64,000 nt of DNA, taken from Ga0077560 sp046330435 (lineage in GTDB: Bacteria; Actinomycetota; Thermoleophilia; Miltoncostaeales; Miltoncostaeaceae). The DNA lies in the NCBI GenBank assembly GCA_046330435.1, contig JAXLST010000009.1:124001-188000 (forward strand). Reading direction: 5' to 3'. A model generated the notes under the pieces. That model saw nothing but the letters and a program-made list of their open reading frames with translations. It did no database searches and was not told the origin of the DNA. Made by a program: the position numbers and the translations under genes. Within the stretch, counting starts at the first letter, position 1. The number at the start of each line of letters is the position of its first letter. Below are positions 50,747 to 60,927 of the stretch, in pieces.

Positions 50747-52654
50747 GTGACCCATCACAGCCACAGTGCCTCCCGCGGCGCGTCCGCGGGGCTCACGCTC
50801 GCCGCGCTCGGCGTCGTCTTCGGCGACATCGGCACCAGCCCCCTGTACGCCATGAAGGAGGTGTTCAGCGGGGCGCACGAGCTGCAGCCCGACCCGGGCC
50901 GGGTCTACGGCGTCATCTCGCTGGTGTTCTGGGCGCTGATCATCATCGTGACCCTCAAGTACGTCGCCCTGATCATGCGGGCCGACAACGAGGGGGAGGG
51001 CGGCATCATGGCCCTCGTCGCGCTGGTCAAGCGCATCCCCTCCTCGGCGCGGATCGGCAGCGTGCTGGTGCTGCTGGGGATCTTCGGCGCCTCGCTGTTC
51101 TACGGCGACGGCATGATCACCCCCGCTATCTCCGTGCTCTCCGCCGTGGAGGGCCTGGAGGTCGCGCGGCCCGGCATCGACAGCCTGGTGGTGCCGCTGG
51201 CCCTGGCGATCCTCACGGGGCTGTTCGCGGTGCAGCGTTTCGGCACCGGGGCGGTGGGCCGCCTGTTCGGCCCGGTGATGCTCGTCTGGTTCACGACGCT
51301 CGGCATCCTGGGCGTCGCGGAGATCCGCAACCACCCGGACGTGCTGCAGAGCCTGTCGCCCACCTACGCGGTGCGGTTCTTCATGGACAACGGGTCGCTG
51401 GCGTTCCTCGCCCTGGGCTCGGTCGTGCTGGCCGTGACCGGGGCGGAGGCCCTGTACGCCGACATGGGGCACTTCGGGCGGCCGGCCATCACCCGGGCCT
51501 GGCTCCTGGTGGCGTTCCCCGCGCTGCTGCTCAACTACATGGGGCAGGGGGCGCTGCTGGTGAACGACCCGAGCGCCCGGGACAACCCGTTCTACCGGCT
51601 TGCGCCGGAGTGGGGGCAGATCCCGCTGGTGGTGCTCGCCACGTGCGCCACCGTCGTCGCGTCGCAGGCGGTCATCTCGGGGGCGTTCTCGGTGACCCGG
51701 CAGGCGATCCAGCTGGGCTTCCTGCCGCGCATGTCGATCCGGCACACCTCGGCCGACGAGGCGGGCCAGATCTACGTGCCGGCGATCAACTGGATGCTGT
51801 ACGTCGCGGTGTTCGCGCTGGTGATCGGCTTCCAGTCCAGCTCGAACCTGGCGTCGGCGTACGGCATCGCCGTGACCGCCACCCTCGCCATCGACACGCT
51901 GCTGGCCTTCTACGTGATCCGGCACGTGTGGGAGAAACCGGTGTGGCTGGTGGTCGCCGGCGCCGCCGGGTTCCTGGTGGTCGACCTGGCCTTCTTCGCG
52001 GCGAACACCACGAAGATCCTGCACGGCGGCTGGTTCCCCATCCTCATGGGCCTGGTGGCGTTCACGCTGCTGTCGACCTGGTGGCGCGGCCGGCGGCTGG
52101 CGCTGCGGCGGCTCGCCGAGCGCGAGATGCCGCTGAAGAAGTTCATCCAGCTGCTGCGCGCCCAGTGGGCCCGGTCGATCCCCGGGATCCCCGTCACCCG
52201 CGTGCCCGGCACCGCCGTGTACCTCACCGCGATCGACGGCGGCACGCCCATGCCGCTCAACCGCAACCTCGAGCACAACCACGTGCTGCACCAGCACATC
52301 GTGCTGTTCACCTCGCGGGTGCGCGGGGTGCCGCTCATCCCCGACGACGAGCGGCTCGAGGTGAGCGAGCTGGGGCAGGGGATCGTGCGGGTGGTCGCCT
52401 CCTACGGCTTCCAGGAGCAGCCCAACGTTCCCGCCGCCCTGCGGCTGGCGGCCCAGCACGGGCTGGACGTCGACCCGGACCACGCCTCGTACTTCCTGGG
52501 CCACGTCACGCTGAACCCCGTGGACAGCGAGGGCATGGCGCTGTGGCGCAAGAAGCTCTTCGCCTGGATGAGCAAGAACTCGTTCCGGGCGTCCACCTAC
52601 CTCGGCGTGAAGTCCGACGAGGTCATCGAGGTGGGCACCCAGGTCGACATCTGA
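50747..52654 (+). CDS. kup: Potassium transporter Kup
   Basis: 635-residue K+ uptake permease with 12 predicted membrane helices in the first 430 residues. Signature GVVFGDIGTSPLYAMKEVF is near the start. Further blocks are ADNEGEGGIMAL and FYGDGMITPAISVLSAVEG. A cytosolic tail (about 440-635) follows. I choose GTG 50747 (MTHHSHSASRG), which gives the family length; the frame opens earlier at TTG 50678 with an unlikely Arg/Ala extension. Confidence 0.93.
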   Translation: MTHHSHSASRGASAGLTLAALGVVFGDIGTSPLYAMKEVFSGAHELQPDPGRVYGVISLVFWALIIIVTLKYVALIMRADNEGEGGIMALVALVKRIPSSARIGSVLVLLGIFGASLFYGDGMITPAISVLSAVEGLEVARPGIDSLVVPLALAILTGLFAVQRFGTGAVGRLFGPVMLVWFTTLGILGVAEIRNHPDVLQSLSPTYAVRFFMDNGSLAFLALGSVVLAVTGAEALYADMGHFGRPAITRAWLLVAFPALLLNYMGQGALLVNDPSARDNPFYRLAPEWGQIPLVVLATCATVVASQAVISGAFSVTRQAIQLGFLPRMSIRHTSADEAGQIYVPAINWMLYVAVFALVIGFQSSSNLASAYGIAVTATLAIDTLLAFYVIRHVWEKPVWLVVAGAAGFLVVDLAFFAANTTKILHGGWFPILMGLVAFTLLSTWWRGRRLALRRLAEREMPLKKFIQLLRAQWARSIPGIPVTRVPGTAVYLTAIDGGTPMPLNRNLEHNHVLHQHIVLFTSRVRGVPLIPDDERLEVSELGQGIVRVVASYGFQEQPNVPAALRLAAQHGLDVDPDHASYFLGHVTLNPVDSEGMALWRKKLFAWMSKNSFRASTYLGVKSDEVIEVGTQVDI

Positions 52655-52666
52655 CCGCATCTGACC

Positions 52667-52681
52667 GGGCCCGCCGGGCCC
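52667..52681. terminator. Short GC hairpin between kup and corA
   Basis: GGGCCC-GCC-GGGCCC forms a 6-bp stem with a 3-base loop in the 31-base gap between two convergent ends. There is no T-run. It resembles the hairpin at 43298-43316. Confidence 0.35.
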
Positions 52682-52685
52682 CGCG

Positions 52686-53693
52686 TCAGATCCAGCGTTT
52701 CCTGCGGAACCAGATGAGCAGCGCGGCCCCGGTGCCCAGCATCACGCCGATGGTGAAGACCACGCTCCAGGCGCCGTGGTGGGCGAACATCAGGCCGTCC
52801 ACGTTCATGCCGTAGAAGCCCGTGATGAGCGTCATGGGCAGCACGATCCCGGACAGGATCGTGAGCACCCGGATGACCTCGTTGAGGCGGTGGGTGATGA
52901 CCGCCTCGTTGGTGGCCTCCAGCGCCTCGGCGACCTCCTTGTAGTTCTCCAGGAGGTCCCAGATGCGCTCGTTCTTGTCGACGATGTCGTCGAAGTAGAT
53001 CTCCAGGTCCTGGGGCGCGTACTCCTTCACGTGCCGCTCCAGGAGCCGCAGGGTGGGACGCTGCGGCTTGATGATCTTCCGGTAGTTGATGATCTCCTGC
53101 TTGACGTTGGAGATGTCCCGGACGATCTCCTCGCCGCCGCCCTCGAAGATCTGATCCTCGAGCAGGTCGAGCTTGAACCCGATCTTGTCGAGGATCGGGA
53201 AGCAGTAGTCGTACATCGAGTCGACGATCTCGTAGAGCAGGTAGCCGGAGCCCTTGCTCATGTGCGCCTCGCGCTCGTCCTCCCGCGCGTTGCAGCGCGC
53301 CCACAGCGCGGAGAGGGGCTTCAGCGACTCGTTCGGGATCGTGATGATGAGGTCCCGGGCGACGAAGACGTTGAGCTCCGCGGCCTGCAGCCGCTGCGTC
53401 CGCTTGTCGAAGCGCGGGAAGTGCAGGACGATGAAGACGTAGTCGTCGTACTCGTCGATCTTCGCCCGCTGCCGGCGCCGCGACCGGACGTCCTCGATGT
53501 CCAGAGGGTGGAAGTCGTGGTGCTCCGCGAGCCAGTCGATCTCCAGCTCGCTGGGCGACTCGATGTTCAGCCAGGTGAGGCCGTGCGCCTCCAGGCGCTG
53601 GACATCGGGTTCCTTGGGCGGTGCGGTCTGGGTCTCAGCGAAGTGCCGCGAGGCCCGAGACGACGCTCGGCGGATCTTCGGCAGGTTCGCCAT
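52686..53693 (-). CDS. corA: CorA-family divalent cation transporter
   Basis: 335-residue Mg2+/Co2+ channel. The large cytosolic funnel is about 1-270 and the coiled stalk around 200-270. Two C-terminal helices carry the selectivity motif YGMN between LTILSGIVLPMTLITGF and the last helix, ending in a basic RRKRW tail. All expected features are present. The 137 bases upstream contain no gene. Confidence 0.94.
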   Translation of the reverse strand: MANLPKIRRASSRASRHFAETQTAPPKEPDVQRLEAHGLTWLNIESPSELEIDWLAEHHDFHPLDIEDVRSRRRQRAKIDEYDDYVFIVLHFPRFDKRTQRLQAAELNVFVARDLIITIPNESLKPLSALWARCNAREDEREAHMSKGSGYLLYEIVDSMYDYCFPILDKIGFKLDLLEDQIFEGGGEEIVRDISNVKQEIINYRKIIKPQRPTLRLLERHVKEYAPQDLEIYFDDIVDKNERIWDLLENYKEVAEALEATNEAVITHRLNEVIRVLTILSGIVLPMTLITGFYGMNVDGLMFAHHGAWSVVFTIGVMLGTGAALLIWFRRKRWI

Positions 53694-53830
53694 CGTCCGT
53701 CCGCATCGTCACCGTGATGATGTCGCGCCCAGGGGTCACGCGGGCGAGTGTAGCCCAGCACCGGCCCGTCCGTGTGGACGGGTTGTCACCGTTTCGCCGA
53801 CCGTCCGGCCGCCGGGCCCGGGGGCCGCGG

Positions 53831-54502
53831 TCAGTCGATGAGGCCGTTGCGGTACGCGTACCGCGTGGCCTCGGTGCGGTTGCCGACGCCGAGCTTGCGG
53901 TAGATGTTCGACAGGTGGAACTTCACCGTCTGCTCGGTGACGTACAGCTTGCTGGCGATGTCGAGGTTCGACAGGCCCTCGGCGACGAGCTTGAGGATCG
54001 AGAGCTCGCGGTCCGTGAGGCCGCCGGGGTTCTGGGCGGTGACCGGCTCGGTCGCCCCGCCGCCGCCGGAGCCGCGCGGGTGGTACACGGTGCCCTCGAC
54101 GACCTGCCGGATGGTGGAGGGCAGGTCGAGCGGGTTGATCGACTTGACCACGTAGCCGGCCGCGCCCTGGCCCAGCGCCTGCTCGATGTGCTCGGAGTCC
54201 TCGAACATCGACAGGATGATGACCTTGACGTCCGGGTGCGTCTTCTTGAGCTGCTGCAGGGTGGTGAGGCCGTCGCCCTTGGGCATGCGCAGGTCGAGGA
54301 TCACCACGTCCGGGCGCACCTTGGGCACCAGGGCGATCATGTCCTCGCCGTTCATGGCCTCGCCCACGACCTTGATGTCGGGGGCGGTCTCCAGCGCCCG
54401 CTTGATGCCGTCGAGCATCAGGCGGTGATCGTCGGCGATCGCGACGCGGAGTGGAGGCTTGTTGATGGCGGCGACGGGGTCCGGCAATTTGGCAGTCGTC
54501 AC
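53831..54502 (-). CDS. NarL/FixJ-type response regulator
   Basis: 223 residues. Receiver domain (about 18-135) with phospho-acceptor Asp70 (VVILDLRMP) and Lys120. A Gly-rich linker (about 148-155) precedes a LuxR-type HTH (about 163-223) with LTDRELSILKLVAEGLSN. GTG start chosen because the receiver begins properly from there; TACCGT is 4 bases upstream. The partner kinase is probably the NarX-type sensor at 55180-56328. Confidence 0.92.
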   Translation of the reverse strand: MTTAKLPDPVAAINKPPLRVAIADDHRLMLDGIKRALETAPDIKVVGEAMNGEDMIALVPKVRPDVVILDLRMPKGDGLTTLQQLKKTHPDVKVIILSMFEDSEHIEQALGQGAAGYVVKSINPLDLPSTIRQVVEGTVYHPRGSGGGGATEPVTAQNPGGLTDRELSILKLVAEGLSNLDIASKLYVTEQTVKFHLSNIYRKLGVGNRTEATRYAYRNGLID

Positions 54503-54631
54503 GATGACGGTATCGGCGCTTCGGGCGGATACCTTGAACAGCGACGGGGGAACCCTATCGTCCCGGCCGGACGGGCGGTAGCCGGGTGAGGTCCGACGCA
54601 CCCTTGGGTGGGTGCGGACCGGCCGCGGAGC

Positions 54632-55003
54632 TCAGTCGAGCTCGGGCCCGTGGCGCTTGATCGCGGCGACGATGTCCGCCGCCGGGGTGCCCTTCACCAG
54701 GAACTCGGACGCGCCGCTGTCGAGGCCGGCGGCGATCTCGTGCTCCTTGTCCGCCACCGAGAGCATGAGCACGGCGACGTCGGGAATGCGCGACTTGAGC
54801 TCCAGCGTCGCCTCGAGGCCGTCCACGCCGGGCATGGACAGGTCCATCAGGACGACGTCGGGGCGGTGCTCCTCGGCCAGGTCGAGGGCCTCGGCGCCGT
54901 TGTTCGCCTCGGCGACCACCTCGATCTGGGAGTCGCGCTCCAGGAGCCGGCGCAGGAGCGACCGGAACCGGGCGTTGTCATCTGCAAGAAGGACACGGAC
55001 CAT
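54632..55003 (-). CDS. Stand-alone receiver-domain protein
   Basis: 123-residue receiver without an output domain. Asp54 (VVLMDLSMP), the acidic pair in LLADDN and Lys104 are present. It could be a phosphate sink, a relay or a CheY-like effector. It is divergent from the kinase gene by 176 bases and next to the NarL-type regulator in the same direction. Confidence 0.9.
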   Translation of the reverse strand: MVRVLLADDNARFRSLLRRLLERDSQIEVVAEANNGAEALDLAEEHRPDVVLMDLSMPGVDGLEATLELKSRIPDVAVLMLSVADKEHEIAAGLDSGASEFLVKGTPAADIVAAIKRHGPELD

Positions 55004-55158
55004 CACGGTTCGGCGGAGACCCTCGCTACTCCATCGCTGGTTGGATGTGCAGCACACTTCGCGGAAGAGCCTAAGCCGGTCACAGTCTCCGGGTGCCTAG
55101 ACGCGTGGACGGTTCTTCGGACCGGAGAGGTATAGGACCGGCGAACGTCACGCAAGTT

Positions 55159-55172
55159 GCGATCGCTAGGAT
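55159..55172 (+). promoter_or_regulatory. Leaderless kinase promoter with adjacent GCGATCGC palindrome
   Basis: TAGGAT (55167-55172) ends 7 bases before the kinase ATG. The palindrome GCGATCGC (55159-55166) abuts the -10 element and could be an operator. The rest of the 176-base divergent spacer has TATAGG near 55132 and no other clear site. Confidence 0.45.
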
Positions 55173-55179
55173 CGCACAG

Positions 55180-56328
55180 ATGGCCGAACAAGAAACGCAT
55201 GTGGATCACGCCGCCGTCCGCGGATTGCTTGCGGTCCTGGACTGCCCGGTGTCGCCGAGCGGGCTTTCCGACGGTTTGGCGGCGGTCGTGGAACGGCTCA
55301 CCGATGCGGTCGGCGCGTCCGCGGCGGCCGTCGTCACGCGCGCGGCGCAGCCGGGTTCGCGGATTCTGGCGAATTCCCGCTTCCCGCAGGCCGAGGCCGA
55401 GGCGCTGGACGAGCGCGCGGGGGAGCTGGTGGAGCGCGCGAACGCGGGCGAACCGGGGGATCCGGTGGCTGTCGCGGTGCCCGGGGCGCTCGGCGACGTG
55501 GCCCTCGTGGTGGCCGGGCACGCGGGCGGCGACCCGGTGAACGCCGCGGCCGTCCGCGCGGCCGCCGAGCGGGTGGGGTCCGCCATCGAGGTGGCGCGCC
55601 TGCGCAGCGACCTGGACCGCGCGATGGCCCAGATCCTGGAGACCGACGAGCGGCTCCTGGGCCGCATCGGCCTGGACATCCACGACGGCCCCACCCAGCA
55701 CCTCTCGGTGGCGCTGCTGGAGATCCAGCTGCTGGAGGCCGACCTCGCGGACGCCGCGTCGAACGGCGTCGAGCTCCCCGACGGCCTGATGGGGTCGATG
55801 GAGCGCATCTACGAGACCCTCGGCGGCGCGCTCACCGAGATGCGCGAGCTCATCGGCCACCTGCGGCCCGCGCAGTTCGAGAACCGGCGCCTGTCGGAGA
55901 TCCTCCAGGACGCGCTCACGGCCTTCGAGGCGCGCAGCGGCACCCCGGTGGCGGCCGAGATGGTGGGGGAGTTCCCCGTGAACGGCGTCTCGGTGACCCA
56001 GCGCATCACCTTCTACCGCGTGCTCCAGGAGGCGCTGAACAACGCGCACCGGCACGGCCACGCGCGGCACATCACGGTGCGGGCGTCGGACGAGGAGGGC
56101 GGCACGCGCCTGGTGGTCGCCGACGACGGCAAGGGCTTCGACGCCGAGGCCGCGCTGCGGCCGCGCGCCGGCGCCCCGATCGCCCGCTTCGGGCTCCACG
56201 GGATGCGGGACCGCACCATCATGCTGGGCGGCACCTTCACCGTGACCAGCGCCCCCGGCGACGGCTGCTCGATCGAGGTCTACCTGCCCACCTGGCGCCC
56301 CGAGGACGATCCGTCGCGTGCCGGCTGA
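55180..56328 (+). CDS. NarX/DesK-type sensor histidine kinase
   Basis: 382-residue cytosolic kinase. A GAF-like sensor (about 15-135) lacks membrane helices. A HisKA_3 dimerisation helix has the phospho-His168 in DIHDGPTQHLS. The HATPase domain (about 270-375) has LNNAHRHGHA, DDGKGF and GLHGMRDR. I use ATG 55180 (MAEQETHVDH), 7 bases after TAGGAT, not the longer open frame. trpF begins 10 bases after its stop, so the kinase is the first gene of a trp unit. Confidence 0.92.
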   Translation: MAEQETHVDHAAVRGLLAVLDCPVSPSGLSDGLAAVVERLTDAVGASAAAVVTRAAQPGSRILANSRFPQAEAEALDERAGELVERANAGEPGDPVAVAVPGALGDVALVVAGHAGGDPVNAAAVRAAAERVGSAIEVARLRSDLDRAMAQILETDERLLGRIGLDIHDGPTQHLSVALLEIQLLEADLADAASNGVELPDGLMGSMERIYETLGGALTEMRELIGHLRPAQFENRRLSEILQDALTAFEARSGTPVAAEMVGEFPVNGVSVTQRITFYRVLQEALNNAHRHGHARHITVRASDEEGGTRLVVADDGKGFDAEAALRPRAGAPIARFGLHGMRDRTIMLGGTFTVTSAPGDGCSIEVYLPTWRPEDDPSRAG

Positions 56329-56338
56329 GGGGGTCCGC

Positions 56339-56933
56339 GTGAAGGTCTGCGGGCTCACGGTCCCGCGGGAGGCCGCCGCATGCGCCGAGCTGGGCGCGTG
56401 GGCGGTGGGCGTGGTGTTCGCCCCGGAGAGCACGCGGCGCGTGGACGTCGCGACCGCGGCCGAGGTCCTGGCGGCGCTGCCGCCGCAGGTCCGGCGGGTG
56501 GGCGTGTTCGTGGACGCGACGCCCGAGGAGCTGGCGGCCGCCGCGGCGGGCTGCGGCCTCACCCATGTGCAGATCCATGGGGAGACCGACGTGGCCGCGG
56601 CCCGCGCGGCGACCGGCCTGCCCGTGATCCTGGGCATCCCGTTCGACGGGGCCGCCGCGGCCGCCCGGGCGGACGCCTCGGAGGCCGACCTGGTGCTGTT
56701 CGACGCCTCCGTGCCGGGGCGCCACGGGGGCACCGGCACCACCCTCGACTGGGACGCCCTGGCCGCCGGGCGGCCGCGGCGGGACTTCGGCCTCGCGGGA
56801 GGCCTGTCCCCGTCGAATGTGGGCGACGCGGTGCGTAGGGTGCAGCCGTCGTTCGTGGACGTCTCGAGCGGCGTGGAGTCCGCGCCGGGCCGGAAGGACC
56901 CGGAGCTGGTGCGGCGGTTCATGGAGGCCGTGC

Positions 56934-56941
<8 letters not shown>
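56339..56941 (+). CDS. trpF: Phosphoribosylanthranilate isomerase
   Basis: Third-from-last step before indole formation in tryptophan synthesis. A 200-residue TIM barrel with KVCGLT (catalytic Cys), VQIHGE, GGTGTTLDW, LAGGLSPSNV and DVSSGVE. I choose GTG 56339 because AGGGGG lies 5 bases upstream; an in-frame GTG at 56318 inside the kinase end is possible. It overlaps trpB by 8 bases. Confidence 0.93.
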
Positions 56942-58110
<1,169 letters not shown>

Positions 58111-58118
<8 letters not shown>

Positions 58119-58923
58119 CGGCGCGGCCCGCATCGCGGCGGCCTTCCCGGCCGACCGCGCGGCCTTCATCCCCTACGTGATGGGCGGCTACCCGGACGTC
58201 GCCGCGAGCCTCGCCCACGCCAGGGCGATCGCCCCGCACGCGGACGTGCTGGAGATCGGCATCCCGTACTCGGACCCGCTCGCCGACGGACCGACCATCC
58301 AGGCCGCCGGCCAGGCCGCGCTGGACGCGGGGACCCGGCCGGGGGACGTCCTGGAGATGGCCGAGGAGCTGCGGGGCGGGCCGCCCGTGGTCCTCATGAC
58401 CTACGTGAACCTGCTGCTGGCCGCCGGGCCCCGGGCGTTCTTCGAGCGCGCCGCCCGCGCGGGCGTGGCGGGGATGATCGTGCCGGACCTGCCCATCGAC
58501 GAGGGCGACGACATCCGGGACGCGGCCGCCCGCGCGGGTGTGGCGATGGTGCCGCTGGCGGCGCCCACGACCACCGACCAGCGGATGGCGATGATCGGCC
58601 GCCGGGCCGCGGGGTTCACCTACCTGGTGTCCGTGGCCGGCGTCACCGGCGGCGAGCTCGAGGTGGGGGAGTCGCTGCGCCGCTTCGTGGAGCGCGCGCG
58701 CCGCAGCATCGACACGCCCGTGGCGGTGGGCTTCGGGATCCGCACGCCCGGGCAGGCGGCGGCCATCGGGGCCTTCGCCGACGGCGTCGTGGTGGCCAGC
58801 CAGCTCATCCGGATGATCGAGGCGTCGCCCGACCCCAGGGCCTGCGGACCGGAGCTCGCGGCCTACGCGAAGGAGCTCCAGGACGCCCTCAGAGGCGTGC
58901 CGAAAGGGCCGTCCGCCTCGTAA
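58111..58923 (+). CDS. trpA: Tryptophan synthase alpha chain
   Basis: Cleaves indole-glycerol phosphate and channels indole to TrpB. 270 residues with LEIGIPYSDPLADGP (catalytic Glu and Asp), YVNLLLAAG, DLPIDEGDD and VGFGIRTP. It overlaps trpB. The genes for the other tryptophan steps are not in the window, so the unit is kinase-trpF-trpB-trpA. Confidence 0.97.
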
Positions 58924-58951
58924 CGGACGTGGCGAACGCCGTTGCGTGCGC

Positions 58952-58957
58952 TAGCAT
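58952..58957 (+). promoter_or_regulatory. -10 element (TAGCAT) and long leader of cspA
   Basis: TAGCAT lies 126 bases before the cspA ATG, giving an untranslated leader of about 120 bases (58964-59083). Long structured leaders are typical of cold-shock mRNAs, and this one is the only long leader noted here. The spacer 58924-59083 holds no gene. Confidence 0.45.
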
Positions 58958-59083
58958 CGGCGATCAGTCAGGTCGAATGCGCCTGGCACGCATCATGCGG
59001 GACCGTGGTCGAAGTCGCTTGTAGGGCACTGCCGTACGCGTATTCACCCTGGATCTCGCCACCTTACATTGGAAGGAAGCAGC

Positions 59084-59287
59084 ATGGCGCAGGGCGTCGT
59101 CAAGTGGTTCAACGCCGAGAAGGGGTACGGCTTCATCACCCCCGATGACGGTGGTAAGGACCTGTTCGTCCACTACTCGGAGATCCAGTCCTCCGGGTAC
59201 CGCTCGCTCGAGGAAGGTCAGCGGGTCAACTACGAGCCACAGGACAGCCCGAAGGGTCCGCAGGCCAGCCAGGTCAGCCCACTCTAA
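59084..59287 (+). CDS. cspA: Cold-shock domain protein
   Basis: 67-residue single-strand nucleic-acid-binding beta barrel. The RNP motifs are KGYGFITP and DLFVHYSEI, in the usual order after VVKWFNAE. AGGAAG lies just upstream of the ATG at 59084. A real terminator hairpin follows. Confidence 0.97.
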   Translation: MAQGVVKWFNAEKGYGFITPDDGGKDLFVHYSEIQSSGYRSLEEGQRVNYEPQDSPKGPQASQVSPL

Positions 59288-59312
59288 GGCGAAGCGACAC
59301 CACGGCAGCACC

Positions 59313-59350
59313 GACGGGGCGCCACTCTTCCGGGGGGTGGCGCCCCGTTT
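59313..59350 (+). terminator. Intrinsic terminator of cspA
   Basis: ACGGGGCGCCAC and GTGGCGCCCCGT pair in a 12-bp stem (arms 59314-59325 and 59337-59348) around an 11-base loop and are followed by TTT. It is the only hairpin in the window with a T-run. It also faces the end of the convergent gene at 59363. Confidence 0.8.
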
Positions 59351-59362
59351 CGCATTCCGGGG

Positions 59363-59905
59363 TCAGAAGGACGTCGGCCCGCGGGGTTCCTTGTTCTCCT
59401 CCCAGTCCCCCGACGACGTCGTGGCCGGCGGCTCGCGCCTGCCCACCGTCCGGGCGAAGAACTGGTAGGACTGGCTCAGGAGCGCGTCGCCCAGGTTGAC
59501 CGGGGCCCGCCAGAGGGCCCAGTACAGGACGTACTGGAACGGTGAGATCGTCCCGATCTTGGGGTGCTTGCTCTTGCTGACCGGGGGATGGGCCTGCACC
59601 AGCAGGTAGGTGGTGCCCGCCTTGTGCTCCGGGAGCTCGCGCTTGTCGATCGGCCACTTGAAGCCGTCGTTCTTGAGTGTCGGGATCTGGGTGCCCTTGC
59701 GCAGCCAGTCGATGCCGAACTCGAACGACGCGAGGATCACGAAGATCAGCGCGAAGAAGACCAGCAGGCCCCAGCGCGACCAGAGGTGCCCCGTGAAGAG
59801 CGCGACGACCTCGAGGATGATCACCCACCCCAGCACCCAGGACGCCGCCCGCCACCATTCCGACTTGTCGTCGGGGCCGGTCGGCATCTTGGGGGGCGAG
59901 CTCAC
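59363..59905 (-). CDS. Membrane protein of unknown function (180 aa)
   Basis: Two adjacent membrane helices (about 20-40, WVLGWVIILEVVALFTG; about 46-65, LLVFFALIFVILASF) and a soluble C-terminal part with GIDWLRKGTQIPTL and TTYLLVQAHPPVS. GTG start, overlapping the stop of the upstream small gene (GTGA). No family recognised. Confidence 0.75.
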   Translation of the reverse strand: MSSPPKMPTGPDDKSEWWRAASWVLGWVIILEVVALFTGHLWSRWGLLVFFALIFVILASFEFGIDWLRKGTQIPTLKNDGFKWPIDKRELPEHKAGTTYLLVQAHPPVSKSKHPKIGTISPFQYVLYWALWRAPVNLGDALLSQSYQFFARTVGRREPPATTSSGDWEENKEPRGPTSF

Positions 59906-60090
59906 CTCGTTCCGATCGTCGCCCGGTCGGAGTTGTCGAGCCTCAGGCCGTCACCGGTCGAGTAGAAGCACCCGACGCCCTTGATGCACAGACCACCGCC
60001 GATGAGCCCGTTGGTGACCAGCAGGATCAGGACGAGCAGGAAGCCGATCCAGACGAAGACTTTGTTCACGGGGGTGCCCTTCGACGCCAT
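59902..60090 (-). CDS. Small single-pass membrane protein (62 aa)
   Basis: 62 residues with one helix (about 10-30, VFVWIGFLLVLILLVTNGL) and a short tail with two cysteines (GLCIKGVGC). GGGAGGAG upstream of the ATG is a good ribosome site. It is translationally coupled to the next membrane protein, so the two probably work together. Function unknown. Confidence 0.7.
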   Translation of the reverse strand: MASKGTPVNKVFVWIGFLLVLILLVTNGLIGGGLCIKGVGCFYSTGDGLRLDNSDRATIGTR

Positions 60091-60133
60091 CCATGGGACT
60101 CCTCCCGGGCACGGTACAGGCGCGGGCCGCCGG

Positions 60134-60139
60134 TAGATT
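60134..60139 (+). promoter_or_regulatory. Probable -10 element (TAGATT), leaderless
   Basis: TAGATT lies 6 bases before the ATG at 60146, within the 55-base spacer to the divergent small membrane protein gene. Confidence 0.6.
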
Positions 60140-60145
60140 CCCGGC

Positions 60146-60883
60146 ATGGCGGATTCGACACGCTCCAATGCCGACCGCTTCCTGGCGGCGTTCCGGACCA
60201 TCGAGGATCTGCTCACCCGCGACGCGGAGCGCAACGGCGGGAACCACCGCCGGACCTTCGGCGAGCTGGTGGAGGGCTCGGGCCGCCCGGCGGTGCAGCA
60301 CTTCCGCCGTGAGCTGCGCGAGCTGCAGGAGCTGCGCAACGCGATCGTCCACAAGGCGACGCGCGACGGCCGGCCCATCGCGGAGCCCCACGACGACACG
60401 GTGGACCTCATCGAGGGCATCGCCCAGCGCATGGCGGAACCGCCGCCGGCGCTCACGATCGCCGCGCGAGACGTGATCGTGTGCCATCCCCATGACGACG
60501 TGGGGATGGTCGCCATGCGCATGCGCTCGCGGGGTGTGTCGACGATGCCGGTGCTGGACCGCGGGGAGGTGGTGGGGCTGCTCACCTCCGACACGATCAC
60601 CCGCTGGATGGCGGCGGAGCTCGAGGCCGGCCGCGGGCTGCTGGAGACCGCGCCCGTACGGGAGGTGCTCGCGCACGCCGAGCACCCCGACGAGCACGCG
60701 ATCCTGCCGCAGGGCGCCTCGGCCTACGAGGCCCTGGCGCTGTTCCGCCGCGGCCTGGAGTCGGGCCGCACGCCGCGGGCGGTGCTGATCACCGCCACCG
60801 GCACCGAGACCGGGCGCGTGCAGGGGCTGCTCACCCCGGCCGACATGCCCCGGCTGCTGGAGCTCGCCGGGGCCCTGGGCTGA
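60146..60883 (+). CDS. HEPN-like domain fused to a CBS pair
   Basis: 245 residues. The N-terminal helical domain (about 1-95) contains ELRNAIVHK, an R-x4-H motif (Arg64, His69) as in HEPN RNases, preceded by long helices. Residues about 100-240 form two CBS repeats (VIVCHPHDDVGMVAMRMRS, VVGLLTSDTITRW; ILPQGASAYEALALF, GLLTPADM), which usually bind adenine nucleotides. The fusion suggests a nucleotide-sensing helical effector. RNase activity is unproven. Confidence 0.78.
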   Translation: MADSTRSNADRFLAAFRTIEDLLTRDAERNGGNHRRTFGELVEGSGRPAVQHFRRELRELQELRNAIVHKATRDGRPIAEPHDDTVDLIEGIAQRMAEPPPALTIAARDVIVCHPHDDVGMVAMRMRSRGVSTMPVLDRGEVVGLLTSDTITRWMAAELEAGRGLLETAPVREVLAHAEHPDEHAILPQGASAYEALALFRRGLESGRTPRAVLITATGTETGRVQGLLTPADMPRLLELAGALG

Positions 60884-60927
60884 GCCCCGTCCCGCCGGCC
60901 CGGCCGCCGGCGGGGAGGCGGGGGCTC
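60882..60927. terminator. Large GC hairpin between convergent genes
   Basis: GAGCCCCG...CCGCCGGC (from 60882) pairs with GCCGGCGGG...CGGGGGCTC (to 60927) with a small bulge and a 6-base loop. It covers both stop codons of the convergent genes and probably stops both transcripts. No T-run. Confidence 0.55.

Noticed and set aside
55159..55166. GCGATCGC as a HIP1-type genome repeat
   Set aside because: That repeat is characteristic of cyanobacteria; a single octamer here is expected by chance in GC-rich DNA, so it is only noted as a possible operator.
56328..56339. Tryptophan attenuator or T-box before trpF
   Set aside because: Only about 10 bases separate the kinase stop from trpF; no leader peptide or T-box could fit there.
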